From Deroplatys truncata (Eukaryota; Arthropoda; Insecta; Mantodea; Mantidae), in NCBI GenBank assembly GCA_030765065.1, contig CM060988.1, positions 202,490,565 through 202,554,564 on the forward strand: a stretch of 64,000 nucleotides of DNA, in the 5' to 3' direction. How positions within the stretch are numbered: position 1 is the first letter of the stretch; each line of letters starts with the position of its first letter. This document shows positions 22,091-33,215 of the stretch, piece after piece. The notes below the pieces were generated by a model, which saw nothing but the letters and a program-made list of their open reading frames with translations, searched no databases and was not told where the DNA came from. The translations under genes were made by a program, and so were the position numbers.

Positions 22091-22330
22091 AGCGTCTGTC
22101 TAGCAGAGTATAAAAGGTGAGCAATTCCGAGAAACCTTCTTCCAATTCTGATCTTCAAGAGCTTCACTTCACGTCGGTCTGTGCCAACTCAGATGTAGAT
22201 TCGTGAAATAGTACAAAGTGTTCCGTAAAGGCACAGCTTCATCATTATTTGTTAATATATTCAGACACGTGTCGACCAGAGTACAGTAGTAGGGCAACAA
22301 CGATGATGACGAGAAGAAGAGAAGCAGCAC
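22091..22330 (+). promoter_or_regulatory. TATA-box promoter-like segment (possible LTR)
   Basis: TATAAAAGG at 22109-22117 is a consensus TATA box in a purine-rich setting. About 30 bp downstream lies a pyrimidine-rich stretch (CCTTCTTCCAATTCTGATCT) where initiation would be expected. No coding region follows: SINE-A starts about 45 bp beyond the segment. It could be a promoter of an LTR element or of a lost gene. Confidence 0.3.
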
Positions 22331-22374
22331 ACCGCTATAAACATATTGGGAAAAGGTAAAGGTACGAACGAACG

Positions 22375-22765
22375 GAACAGGGCCTTAAAAACCGGGGCAG
22401 AGCACCGCAGGCGGACTAATCGACTCCTTGTGCTTCTACCGTGACCCTGGGAGGGAGGGATGATGGGAGAGATCCGACGGGGTCCCTAATGTTTCCAGAT
22501 TGAACTCCTCCAACGCCGCAGGAGCCCGCTCATTGGGCCCCAAGTCTCCGTGGGGGATTCCGGAAGAAGCGCCGTCCGAAAACACCCAAAGGCGGGAATC
22601 CAACCGAGCAATCCCTGGGCGAGTCATGACAAGCAAGATTATGGGTACAGTAAATGGGGGCAGGAGAGTCGTGGTGGAAGATGACCACCCCAGCATTCGC
22701 TGCCCACACGGGGAAATCAGGAAAAACCCATTGCTCAGACCACTTTGCTCGATTTGGGAAGGGGC
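22375..22765 (-). mobile_element. SINE-A copy with single-copy tail, head truncated
   Basis: In minus orientation, the body has the GTGGTGGAAGATGACCACCC and CAGCATTCGC blocks (plus-strand view) seen in the two array-bearing copies, and GGGTCCCTAATGTTTCC, which matches GGTTCCTAACGTTTCT at 51254. The left end carries one tail unit: GAACAGGG, then CTACCGTGACCCTGGGAGGG and AGGGATGATGGGAGAGATCC. This aligns with TTACCATCCCCAGGAGGAAG and GGATGAGGTGAAGAGACC of the 113-bp monomer. The head ends near AACCCATTGCTCAGACCACT, so the A box is missing. It is a second example of the unamplified state. Confidence 0.6.
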
Positions 22766-23494
22766 AGCTTAAGTAATTCTTTTGAATACGTCATTTTGAG
22801 TGGAGGTTTGCCTAGATATGAGTCGCTGCCAAACTTTTTTCTTGCTATATGAAGTAGAATTTGAATGTTGCGGTAGCTATATTTTCAACTTTTTCTTGGA
22901 AGGAGTCTTCCTTTACTGGGCAGTACACTAACAATAATATGTCGTTATAATAGTCGGCTTATATTGCTGCTGACTGGGTAGTGGATCAAGCTGTTACTAT
23001 ACTCTAGTAGGTATCGTGTTCAATGAACTCGCTCTGAGGTAGCCTAGCTCACCTTGTTTGGCATGCTGCAATAACGTTATGTGTATACTACAGAATGTGT
23101 GTTTATTGTGGTAAGTTTTGCTCATAAGGACTGTCAGGTTGACTTTATACAGAAATTCTCTGGTGTCATCCTTTCTAACAAAGACACAATAGACAGCTTG
23201 TTAGACAGACTGCGTTCATGTTAGAGAACACAGTCAGCCAACAATTCTAATGCAGGAAAAATTAGACTAGATAGGGGCTGTCGTGGTAAGAAGTCTAAGC
23301 AATTCGCTGTCCTCCATGTGATTATCATTTTGAAGATACGAATTAGAGGGCAAGAGTGTTGAACAGGTGCCAGGATTGTGGGACATCATTTCGAACGCGT
23401 TTAGGTAAGCGTGACATTCATATCCTTAGCATTATCAGGGGCAGCCGGTCCGGATTAGCATAGCATGCCGCGGACTGCCAGTTGCATCGTTCAA
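22766..23494. other. Unassigned stretch
   Basis: No gene or known repeat recognised. Confidence 0.4.
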
Positions 23495-23650
23495 GAGAGC
23501 TAATATTATGTAATAAAAGCATGGCTCTAGTATGATGTTCAAGCGATCCTGGGTTCAAACCCGTGTTTGGCGGTTTCTCGTGTCCAATGAAAGAGCAGGA
23601 TAGCAGAGAAAATGACTTGAGCATACATACAGAATATGAGGACTTGGATC
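23495..23650 (+). mobile_element. Possible tRNA-derived SINE (third family)
   Basis: CCTGGGTTCAAACCCGTG at 23549-23566 is a perfect T-arm/B-box-like hairpin, followed by GGCGGTTTCTCGTG. The upstream region (GCATGGCTCTAGTATGATGT) lies at tRNA-like distance, but no convincing A box or acceptor stem is seen. Without those it cannot be called a tRNA gene. Confidence 0.3.
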
Positions 23651-23814
23651 TCACTCGAGCAGGAGTTGTAAGGTCCCACCCTATCGTTTAATCTTGTCCG
23701 TTGCTGCTTCGGCAACTCTATACGCGCGAATGTCCTTTGTGAGAAGTAGGGATGACTTTACAGTATGACGTCAGGATTATTAGAACGTTCGAGAGTTAAT
23801 TTTGTTATCCTCTC

Positions 23815-24238
23815 TGTCACCTAGGTAAGGGCATTCCACTCAAAAATTCTATGTCGAGATTTCATCGGTAATACATGTTTTGAGGTACCCTGAATAAAAA
23901 GCATTCCTAAAATGGTCCGTGTGTGGGTGTGGATGTCTGTGAACAGCATAACTCAAAAACGTTCAATACCAAACTTGGTGTTTAAGTTGTAAAACTTACA
24001 AGGATGCGACACGAAGATTTTCAAGAAAATCCCCCCATTCCAAACTCCTTTACATTGAAAAAGCTTCATATTTTTTATTTTCTCAAAAAAGACTCAAAGG
24101 ATTTTAATTAAAATGCATTACGTTTAATATATTTCTATGACAATTAAAATGCATATCTTGAATTATCGGGGAATAGTCTTGAACTCTTCTACAAAGAAAA
24201 TGGAATTTCAAAGCCATCACATAGCGACCCACTTTCTT
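23815..24238 (+). repeat. DR repeat, plus orientation, with internal deletion
   Basis: Left and central blocks are present (GGGCATTCCACTCAAAAATT, GAACAGCATAACTCAAAAAC, GATGCGACACGAAGATTTTC, TATCTTGAATTATCGGGGAA). It then jumps to GGAATTTCAAAGCCATCACA and AGCGACCCACTTTCTT. The 123-bp array starts at exactly this point. Confidence 0.8.
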
Positions 24239-25465
24239 CACCTCATCCGTTCATCCTGGTCATAAACATACCTACAGCCTCCTGTAGCTCCTTCACCTCA
24301 TCCGGTCCTCCTGGGAGTGGTGAGCACAAAAGATCCAGAATTGGTCGAGGCACTAGGTGTCCCCCCTGTTCCCTGCTCATAGACATAATCACACCTATAG
24401 CCTCCTGTGGCTCCATCACCTCATCCGTTCCTCCTGGGAGTGGTGAGCACAAAAGATCCAGAATTGGTCGAGGCACTAGGTGTCCCCCCTGTTCCCTGCT
24501 CATAGACAGAAACATACCTATAGCCTCCTGTAGCTCTTTCACCTCATCCGTTCCTCCTGTGGACGGTGAGCACAAAAGATCCAGAATTGGTCGAGGCACT
24601 AGGTGTCCCCCCTGTTTCCTGCTCATAGACATAATCACACCTATAGCCTCCTGTAGCTCTTTCACCTCATCCGTTCCTCCTGGGAGTGGTGAGCACAAAA
24701 GATCCAGAATTGGTCGAGGCACTAGGTGTCCCCCCTGTTCCCTGCTCATAGACAGAAACATACCTATAGCCTCCTGTAGCTCTTTCACCTCATCCGTTCC
24801 TCCTGGGAGTGGTGAGCACAAAAGATCCAGAATTGGTCGAGGCACTAGGTGTCCCCCCTGTTCCCTGCTCATAGATATAAACATACCTATAGCCTCCTGT
24901 AGCTCCTTCACCTCATCCGTTCCTCCTGGGAGTGGTGAGCACAAAAGATCCAGGATGGGTCTAGGTGCGATGTGTCCCCCCTGTTCCCTGCTCATAGACA
25001 TAATCACACCTATAGCCTCCTGTGGCTCCATCACCTCATCCGTTCCTCCTGTGGATGGTGAGCACATAAGATCCAGGATGGGTCGAGGTGCGATGTGTCC
25101 CCCCTGTTCCCTGCTCATAGACATAATCACACCTATAGCCTCCTGTAGCTCTTTCACCTCATCCGTTCCTCCTGTGGATGGTGAGCACATAAGATCCAGG
25201 ATGGGTCGAGGTGCGATGTGTCCCCCCTGTTCCCTGCTCATAGACATAATCACACCTATAGCCTCCTGTAGCTCTTTCACCTCATCCGTTCCTCCTGTGG
25301 ATGGTGAGCACAAAAGATCCAGAATTGGTCGAGGCACTAGGTGTCCCCCCTGTTCCCTGCTCATAGACATAAACATACCTATAGCCTCCTGTAGCTCTTT
25401 CACCTCATCCGTTCCTCCTGTGGATGGTGAGCACAAAAGATCCAGGATGGGTCGAGGTTACGTTT
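24239..25465 (-). repeat. 123-bp minisatellite array, about 10 copies (SINE-A tail family)
   Basis: Monomer period is 123 bp (CCTCATCCG at 24296 and 24419, and onward) after a shortened first unit of 55 bp. Because 123 is 41 codons, both strands stay open: 397 codons on minus (24243-25436) and 305 on plus (24559-25476). The minus frame encodes a repeated GGTDEVKELQEAIG...SREQGGH unit. There is no promoter, start context or family match to support a protein. In SINE-A sense orientation (plus strand), each monomer has CCTCATCCGTTCCTCC, CACAAAAGATCCA and TGTCCCCCCTGTTCCC, matching the tail of the SINE-A copy at 11897. No SINE head borders this array; the DR copy abuts it directly, as a 5'-truncated insertion would. 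Confidence 0.9.
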
Positions 25466-27479
25466 CCTATTCGTAGTCATAGTCATCCTCACTGTTTCGC
25501 CGTGCGGTCACAATAATACTTAACAAATTCTCCTCACTATTCATAGTACATAAATTAGTTATGTCAATATTGTTCATTAGGACTATTAACGTAAATGGTT
25601 TAGAAGTGCTTGGTGCTGTTAGAAGTAATCTTGTGAAAACGTGTCCTAGGCCTGAACCACTGTAGCCTTGGTTGGACGCTATGCCGTACCGTCTTTACAC
25701 TTCAGAAATAAAATAAGTGGAATGACATTGACAGCAAGAAGAGTCAGTACCTAGGTTTTCTAAAAGTGTTGAGTCACCAACGAAACATTTAATTCCCAAC
25801 TATATGTGCAGTCTTGGCTGAGATCAGAGGAAATGTGGCCAATCAATAGAAGTCCATCTGAAATTTCCTTAACAGGATTTGTGATAAGAGAGTTGTAGAT
25901 ACTGCGTGTCGCTTTTCAATTTAACATCAACATGTACTTGCATAGTTCGAAGAGCTGGAATATGTTAGGACATACATGGAGGTTTGTACAAAATGTGGGT
26001 CTCCGAGCTATCACAGTTGTATTTTTTCTGATCGTTAAGCATATTTGCGCGTGATAAAGGCTTCAGCTCAATATACTACCCTTAAATCTTCGAACTTTAT
26101 TACGAAATCTGAGGTAATTTCAAACGTTTACAGCCTAGTGTATACCCATTTGTAAGCTATGAAAACTAAATCGTGTAAATCGTTCTCAAACTTTGGGAAT
26201 AAGGAATGCGCAAGAGTCAAAGGACGTTAAACTCACGAAAAAGCACCATCTACCATCATTTTTTATAGATATCCCATGGTCTTACACAATCAACACATGG
26301 CGATTGAGTTGGCAGAATAGTTCTCTGATTATGTAGTTTCTAATGCTTGACGTAAACCTTAAACCTGAAAGCTTTGACCTTGCAAGTTTCTGAGTTTACA
26401 ATTATTTCAGTGTTTACTTTTATGTCTACGTGATTGGTTGCGCACAAATTCATTACAATACATCGCATCTAGTTTTACATTTACGCAACGCTTACGTTTA
26501 ATTTTCATTGAATGGGACGTACATTGCCATTCAGCGGTGCAAACTGCTGGAAAATGAATAAACCGACCCTAAAGGACAGGAGGAACATTTCCGTGCGTTT
26601 ATGAGCAGTTATCAGATATGCCAACAGACTGCGAGGGGATTCCCTAGTGCCGAATGTATTTAATCTTCGTTTAAATCGCGTGTACCTTGTAACTATACGT
26701 ACTCTTGCTTCTAACCTCTAACCTTTGCGATCACATTTACATCGATTAACATTATCTTTATTTAGACAATTAATGTATTTGTTCAAAGGGTATTAATAAC
26801 TATTCTTGGGAGAGTTGTAAGTTTAATTGGTAACTAATTACTTAAAACGGCTTTATTACGAAATTTGCAAAGACAGAGAATAGTAATAAATATAAAGTAC
26901 TCCCAAAATAACAAAAATAGCAAATCATTCACCTTTTTGTTTTTGACCTTAATTTGTTTTGCAGTGAATTAGAAATATGATACAAATTACTTAAAGCTTT
27001 TCTAACACATAACACCCCAATAGACGACTATTTTAATGCGATTTATTTGGAATTTTATTTGTCAAACATATTTATTTTACGTAGTTTTAGCCAAACAAGT
27101 ATTGAGGTACAAGCATGATTTTTTGTGCATGTGCTCTTAAAATCAAAGGGATTATTTTCTATTGGAAAGTAATTCAGTTAAGTTGAAAAGTAGTTGGAAA
27201 AATATAATTACCATAAATTTAAAACAAATGGTAGTTACACTATATTAAACAATTTAATAAGTTTAATAATAAAATGCTTACTAGTGAATAAAAAACATAT
27301 GCAGTAAAAGAGTGAATCAATCTTTTGTGAGATTAAAGAGACTGAAATATTTGAAAGTTAATAAAAGATTAATAAGGAAGGCATAACTACTAAACCGTAC
27401 TCGGATAACATAGCTAATTGAATACTCCAGAATACTTGCAAAAACTTACATTTCTAGATTTACCAGTTCAAAAAAATCT
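25466..27479. other. Unassigned AT-rich stretch, 2 kb
   Basis: The first bases (CGTAGTCATAGTCATCCTC, near 25475) resemble the CTATGACTATGACC part of the 53-bp array monomer and probably belong to the 123-bp array's outer edge. Beyond that no gene, RNA or repeat is recognised. Confidence 0.4.
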
Positions 27480-27700
27480 TGTGTGTTACATTCACATGCT
27501 TCCTCTACTCAGTCTTCAACAAACATTATTACTAAAATTATTCTTCTATCCACTTCATGTTAATGAGATAAACATTTACAGAAAATTGCCTTATTGCATA
27601 ATATTTCCTTGTAGATCCAAGGGGATTACTAAGGGAATACAGTACATTTTATGTAATGGCTTTGAAATTCCGTTCTCTTTGCATGGCCAAGAGAAAAAAG
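27480..27700 (-). repeat. DR repeat piece, minus orientation
   Basis: GTGTGTTACATTCACATGCT, CTTCATGTTAATGAGATAAAC, GTAATGGCTTTGAAATTCCG and GCATGGCCAAGAG, in DR order. The 124-codon frame at 27418-27792 covers this and is not a gene. Confidence 0.65.
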
Positions 27701-27711
27701 ATCTGATTGCT

Positions 27712-27880
27712 AAATTCACAAAACTTCCTCCACCCCTATCGTTTATTAGCTGTATACACATTATTCTTACGAAAGTTAATTTTTTTATTTAATTCACTTT
27801 AATCGAGATAAACCTCTGAAGAAATATCTACGTTACACATTTCGTTACAGTACAAAGGGAACAGCAGTGAATAGCTTCAT
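27712..27880 (-). repeat. DR repeat right-end piece, head-to-tail with the previous
   Basis: Starts again from the DR end (AATTCACAAAACTTCCTCCA, CACATTATTCTTACGAAAG, TTTAATCGAGATAAACCTC, TTACACATTTCGTTACAG). It stops near 27880, and matching downstream DR sequence reappears at 29281, so ~1.4 kb has been inserted or has replaced DR sequence. Confidence 0.6.
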
Positions 27881-28014
27881 GATATTACTGTGCGTTTTCC
27901 ATGCATTTAACGAGCAACTTATTTGTTTGTTTAGAATATGGATATACTAGGCGACTGATTAGACTAAAAGTAGCAGCTGATTTCAGTTCGCCCGTAACCG
28001 TTCTTATCTTATTA

Positions 28015-28091
28015 GTCACGTGACGTAAGTGGTGACGTCAGCCGTTACTAGGAGGCCATAGTGCTTTCTAAACAACTGGTTGCTAAGCAGC
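28015..28091 (+). promoter_or_regulatory. CRE/E-box/X-box-like cluster, left arm
   Basis: GTCACGTGAC (28015-28024, palindromic E-box), TGACGTCA (28033-28040, palindromic CRE) and GGTTGCTAAGCAGC (28078-28091, close to an RFX X-box half-site pair) lie within 77 bp. Such sites are typical of Pol II promoters. There is no supported gene downstream, so function is speculative. Confidence 0.35.
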
Positions 28092-29280
28092 TTGAATTGT
28101 ATATTTGTAGACTGCTTTGCGAGAATTTTGTTATTTTGTAAAGTCTAGATTAATTCTTTATCACTCCTAAATAAATACCATTGTTAGGAGAAGTTATAGT
28201 TGCACCGCGTAGCGGTTATTGTTAGTGTTCATAGTTCTTAGGAATTATATTGGTAAATATAGCCGTCCCAAGTGTGTGTCAGAGTATAACGTGGTCGTAA
28301 AATAATAACATATTTTGAAGATGATATGAGCCTGGTAAAGAAAGGTGAAGACGCTGTTGATTTTATTAATGAATTAACCTTGAGTATGGTGGGAAAGTTA
28401 TCTATTTGGGAGGCCAGATTCAAGCCAGCATGAAAAATAAATCTTACAATGTTCAAGTAAGAATAATGAAAGATTTTATAAATTTGCCCTTGAAATGAAA
28501 ATGAGTAATGTTATGTAAATTTTAAGTAGGCAACTTCACAAAAAAGCATAGAGACCGTAGCGACATAACCTCACATTTGCATAGTTTTGGGATGAATGTC
28601 TATGTGGTGAAACCTCACTTTATGGTCGGTGAAGATTTAGCTGAACATCTTGAAATTTATTAAAAAAAATAAAAATAAAATAATGCTATAACGATCTGAA
28701 CTGATTGTTGTGGCCTAATTTCGACGAAAATAATAAAAAATACAGTTTTCTTGGGTGCATGTGTAATGTTTGCCCAAGCTGTAATGTAAAAGAACTATGG
28801 GTGGTGCATAACATAATAAAAATACAAGGAGTGCATTTGGTGTTATCAGTTACTCTTCAGAACTTATTTGTTTCGTTATCTCACTACTTATGCACACCTA
28901 ACCTCAAATAGTGAAATGTAAGTTCAGAAATGCTTGCTTGTTTAAAAAATGAACTACTGAGTAGTAATCATTGTAATACGTTTTAAATGCATAATAAACC
29001 ATTTAGGTTTTAAGCACTTTATAAACATAAACAGGGAGTAGGTAAGACATGAGCAAAACGATTGCATAGTAATAGCCTGGAAGTGGAAGATTCTACGATT
29101 GGCACGCTCCGTTGTCTTTACGTTTCTTCCTCCTTCATCAATCCTACTGCAAGCAGTGTTTGGAAATATAACCACAACACAATTACACAAAATAATATCA
29201 ATTATATTAGATGATTTAGGAATCGGTGTTGTTTAGAAAGCAAGACGGCGATCTCCATGGCAACGGCTAGCTCTGACGTC
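28034..29280. mobile_element. Segment bounded by a ~45-bp imperfect inverted repeat; candidate non-autonomous DNA element
   Basis: The left arm (28034-28075) and the reverse complement of the right arm (29233-29280) share GACGTCA, GCCGTT(A/G)C, GGAG and the exact 15-mer TGCTTTCTAAACAAC. The right arm has a 6-bp insertion. The segment lies between two DR pieces. The interior (~1.15 kb) is AT-rich with only short frames. The target duplication is not clear. It could be a transposon with terminal repeats, or two copies of one promoter-like fragment facing each other. Confidence 0.4.
29250..29280 (-). promoter_or_regulatory. X-box-like and CRE-like motifs, right arm
   Basis: TCCATGGCAAC (29254-29264) fits an RFX X-box, and TGACGTC (29274-29280) is a CRE core. 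Both are inside the inverted-repeat arm that mirrors 28034-28075. Confidence 0.3.
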
Positions 29281-29791
29281 TATATGCTTCCATACTCTTT
29301 CCATGCAATCGCGAGAAACAGCTGAAAATCGATGGGAGTTGAAAAGAATGACAAGTATGAACAAATCGAACCATTAATAACGGATATCTCGGAAATGGCT
29401 GATGCCACAAAAAATTATTTAAAATAAATTGTGTGTTTTACAGAGGTCTACACTTTTCGTCTTAAATTCTTACGCTCTTACGTTTTCGTCTAACGCTTAA
29501 CGTTTACCATTTATACAAGTTTATACAAAATTGCTTATAAATGAACAGGACTTCACGGACTTACCCCAGAAAATTCAAGATATACATTTTATTTGTCATG
29601 TAAATATCTTTAATATATGGTATTTTAATACAAATCGTTAGAACCATTTTTCAGAATATCAAAAATTTCGAAAAATGTTCCGTGTAAAGGGTATTTTACT
29701 GTGGTTAGATTTTCTTGAACATCTTCGTGTCGCATCTTTGGAAGGTGCTGAACTCAAATACCAAGTTTGGTATTTATCCGACTTCTTCACA

Positions 29792-29832
<41 letters not shown>

Positions 29833-29958
29833 GTACACGCGGGCCTTTTTTCTAGAAATGCGTTTTTTTTGTTCAGGGGCCTCAAACCCTATATTTCGGG
29901 TGAAATCTCGATATCGAATGTTTGAGTGGAATGCAATACCTTCTCTACCTACTTAGTA
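29281..29958 (-). repeat. DR repeat, minus orientation
   Basis: From TATATGCTTCCATACTCTTT, through ATCGCGAGAAACAGCTGAAA, GGATATCTCGGAAATGGCTG, GACTTCACGGACTTACCCCA and TATTTTAATACAAATCGTTA, to TCGATATCGAATGTTTGAGT and GGAATGCAATACC. Confidence 0.85.
29793..29829. repeat. (CA)n microsatellite inside DR
   Basis: About 18 uninterrupted dinucleotides. It occupies the same DR position as the GT run at 12839, in the opposite orientation. Confidence 0.95.
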
Positions 29959-29964
29959 TGTACG

Positions 29965-30395
29965 TGTGTGCTTTAACTTTATGTAGTAAGATCTTGTCTA
30001 TCCCTCGCAGTTTACCAGTTATACAAAAATCATTGAGAATGAAGAGGACATCACAGGCAGTTGTCCAGGAAATTCAAGATAAACTACATCATATTTATCA
30101 TGAAAACTCTTAAACATATGGTATTTTAATAAAAATGGTTACACCAATTTGTGAGAACATTAAAAGTTTCGAAAAAGTTCCATTTAAAGGATAGGTAATT
30201 TGGAGTGGGGGATTTTCTTTAAAATATTCGGGTCTCATCCTTGGAAGCTGCTCAACTTAAATACCAACTGGTATTAACAGACTTTTCGTTTTTGAATTAT
30301 GTTGCTCACAAGCACACACGTACCTTTTTGGCTCAGGGGACCTCAAAACATGCATTTACGGTGAAATCTCGACACCTAAGAGAAAGCGACTGCTG
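29965..30395 (-). repeat. DR repeat, minus orientation, left and central parts
   Basis: Head-to-tail with the previous copy. GTTTACCAGTTATACAAAAA, ATTGAGAATGAAGAGGACAT, TTAATAAAAATGGTTACACC and ACATGCATTTACGGTGAAAT follow in order. It breaks off at about 30395 in GC-rich sequence. Confidence 0.75.
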
Positions 30396-30884
30396 TGCCA
30401 ACATTCTCAGAGCCTGCCCAAGCAGCGTTATGCGTCGCTTGGATAGGAGCGTGACTTGTCTGTTCGGCCACGGCCTATAGGCTTACTAAGGCAGTCCCAA
30501 TGGCGGCGCCGTGGCCGAGTGGTTAGTTGATTGACACAACACTGATAGGGCAGATCCAGCCAACAGGTTTCTAGCACGCGGCAGAGTAAACCAAAGTTGC
30601 TTTAAAAATGCACTTTTAGTATCCATAAACGCGTCAGCTGAGTTCAGTAAAGAGGTGCTTAAAACTTTGATGAGGTGTTAAGTCTACACTTTAACCCTCC
30701 TCACATTCTACATGCATTTTGTGCAAACATGCTTCCTAGGGAAACGACGTAAAAACAATTATATGATATCTAAACGCATTTTGATATTCTATCTTACGTG
30801 GTTTCCGAAGAAATATCAGGATAAACCTTGCTTTCATAGTATGCTTAGTAAACATATGTTGTTTTCACATCAATGCGTATACTC
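30396..30884. other. Unassigned stretch with a tRNA-like fragment
   Basis: A GC-rich first 100 bp (AGCAGCGTTATGCGTCGCTT region), then GGCGCCGTGGCCGAGTGGTTAG at 30505-30526. The latter is a tRNA/SINE-type A box and D arm without a matching T arm downstream. It is probably a truncated SINE head, not a tRNA gene. Confidence 0.4.
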
Positions 30885-31715
30885 TTTATTTCCTCTACCA
30901 CGTACCTAGTAGGTACAGAACTTCGATACCGAGATTTCACCACAAATACATGTTTTGAGGCCCCTTAAATACAAAAAGGTCCGCGAGTGTGTCTCTATTT
31001 GTGAACAGCATAACTCAAAAACGAAAAACCAAAAACTTGGCATTTAAGCTGTTCAGTATTTTCCAAGGATGCGACGCGACGATTTTTAAGAAAATCCTCC
31101 CAACCCCAACTGCCCTTTACATGGAATATTTTTCGAAAATTTTGATTTTCAAAAAGGTTTCTAACGATTTTGATTAAAACATTATATATTCAAAGATATT
31201 TACATGACAAATAAAACGTAATCTTGAATTTTCTGGGAATAACCTGTCAAGTCTTCATTAGGAAGGAATTTTGTATAATCTTGTATAATTGGTAAACGTT
31301 AAGCGATAGACGAAAACGTAAAACCACAAAAAATGTAGATCACTTTAAAACACACAATTTATTTCAAATGTTTTTTTTGTTTTTTTGCGGCATAAGCCAT
31401 TTCTGAGATATCCATTATTAATGGTTCGAATTGTTCAATACTTAGCCATTCTCTAAAAGTCCTGTCAACATTCAGTTGTTTCTCGCGATGTCATGGAAAC
31501 AGTATGGAATTTTAAGGCCAGCATATAGCGTCCAGTTGTTAAACATTTGACTATCGCTGTTCTCTTTGTGTCTATAACGAGATGTGTAATGTAGCTGTTT
31601 CTGTAAAGGTTCATCTCGATTAAAATGTAGTAGATAGAAAAATACGCTTTATAAGAATAGTTTGTATAGCTAATAATAAAAATAGAGGATAGGGAAAGTA
31701 ATTGAATGCATCACA
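30885..31715 (+). repeat. DR repeat, plus orientation, near full length
   Basis: One of the most complete copies (~830 bp). It starts TATTTCCTCTACCACGTACC and TAGTAGGTACAGAAC, and passes CATAACTCAAAAACGAAAAA, GATGCGACGCGACGATTTTT, TGACAAATAAAACGTAATCT, CATTTCTGAGATATCCATTA, CGCGATGTCATGGAAACAGT and CTCTTTGTGTCTATAACGAG. It ends ATAGGGAAAGTAATTGAATG and CACATCA. The two ends contain roughly inverted CTTTC(C/T)CTA(C/T)C motifs. Together with the copies at 29281-30395 it forms an inverted pair. Confidence 0.85.
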
Positions 31716-33054
31716 TCAAATTTTTGCCCATAGTATGGCAGAACAATTAGATATAGATACACAATACCTCAAGTAAAAATAAATAAGGCAATTAGTACAA
31801 AAATTAAGACATACATATTTAAATGAACAGAAAACAAATATGAACAGTAAAGCTCTCTCTAGATGTATTGAAAACACAAGAAATTTTCTGCGATTCAAAT
31901 GAAGAAAATGCACTCATCTTCAAACATTGGTATTTTTATTTCAATACATTACCCAATTGTTTTTTTAAATACATTCTACTCGTAATTATTTTTCAGAAAC
32001 AAACATTGACATTATAAATCGAACATTTTAAAAATATTTCTTATTTAAATAACTTAAAAGAAAATATCCAAATCTGAAGAAGAGATACGATACTATGTGA
32101 ATTTATTTATCTAGTTGAAGGAGTTTTAGAGAAATGTCTTTACTAATCCAGTAAAGTTCAATAATTAGAATTTCTAGAAAAACACTTCAAAACTTCAATA
32201 TAGTAGTTGGGTATATTTTATCAGTGTTATTGAATTATGGCCGCTACAAAATCAATTTAGAGAAATACAATAAAACAAAATAATTTTTTAAAGGTCAAGT
32301 ATTAATGCTAGCTTATGATACAAGTGGTAAAAGTGGGGTTTTATTTTGCGAGTAGGAAGGTTTGAGAAATGAAGGCCATAGTTTTTCAATCCTAGCAAAA
32401 TAAAACCACTTTTAAAACTTGTGGCATATACTATTTTTTTAAACAGCGCTCGAATTTGTAAAATATCAATAATATTATATTGATTCCTGAAACTAACAGA
32501 GATCACGTTTAGAACGCGTTCTTGAAACAAGAGAAATGACGTTAAAAATAAGATGTCGGATGTTTTAATGTTTTGTTGATTTTCGCCATGTTTTGCCTTA
32601 CACCAGGCAATGAAGCGATTAAATGCTGTTTCATATTGTTTTCTGGATTGTTTGGTTAAGAACTTCTAGAGTTATTCTTTCTGTTGCTTCTGTAATTTCA
32701 CCTGGCTCTTCCATTTAATGTTTAAGTAGGTTAGATAAAAGATGAGAGAAAGCTGCCAGGTACGAATTGCGATAAACTCAAGTATGAGCATCATGAGAAA
32801 TGAATCATGTGTCATGTGTTACTAGTTCTACTTTTAGGCCAGGGCTTACTTAAACATCCAAACGCGATACCACAACTGTGTGGAGTGTTCCATGCAAGTT
32901 GGTTAAGGTCCACTGCAGAATAAAAATGCCAAATTGTAAACACTTGACAATTTGATGAACCATTTTTCTTTAATACTTAGATTAATCGTTACCACTTTTT
33001 GTTTTCTCTGCTGAAAGACTAAACTCTGTCAACAGTAGATTCCCCTAATCGTTA
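31716..33054. other. Unassigned AT-rich stretch
   Basis: No recognised gene or repeat. Open frames on the minus strand (for example 65 and 80 codons) lack family motifs. Confidence 0.4.
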
Positions 33055-33215
33055 TATTGCCACAACTTTCTCTACCGAGTATCCACTTCATGTTAATGGA
33101 GATAGACATTTGCAGAAATGTTTAATACCATATTCCGTTGTAGCTTGTTGGTACAGATGGATAAACCAGAGTGCTGGCCTTGTACGACCACGAGAAACAA
33201 AACTTAGCAGTTAAA
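33055..33215 (-). repeat. DR repeat right-end fragment
   Basis: CACAACTTTCTCTACCGAGT, CCACTTCATGTTAATGGAGA, GACATTTGCAGAAATG, then a shortened GCTGGCCTTGTACGACCACGAG. Confidence 0.6.

Noticed and set aside
23549..23566. A tRNA gene with the T arm CCTGGGTTCAAACCC
   Set aside because: The T arm is perfect, but neither acceptor stem nor D arm can be folded at the proper distance.
24243..25436. A 397-codon open frame (minus) and a 305-codon frame (plus) that could be read as repetitive proteins
   Set aside because: The monomer is 123 bp (41 codons), so any stop-free frame stays open across the array on both strands. No promoter, splice or family evidence supports translation.
28327..28428. A 33-codon frame (MSLVKKGEDAVDFINEL...) with a faint resemblance to phage terminase N-termini
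   Set aside because: Too short, ends in a stop, lies in AT-rich repeat context; the resemblance is within chance.
30505..30560. A tRNA gene starting GGCGCCGTGGCCGAGTGG
   Set aside because: Only the A box and D arm are present; no T arm or closing acceptor stem follows. It is treated as a SINE head fragment.
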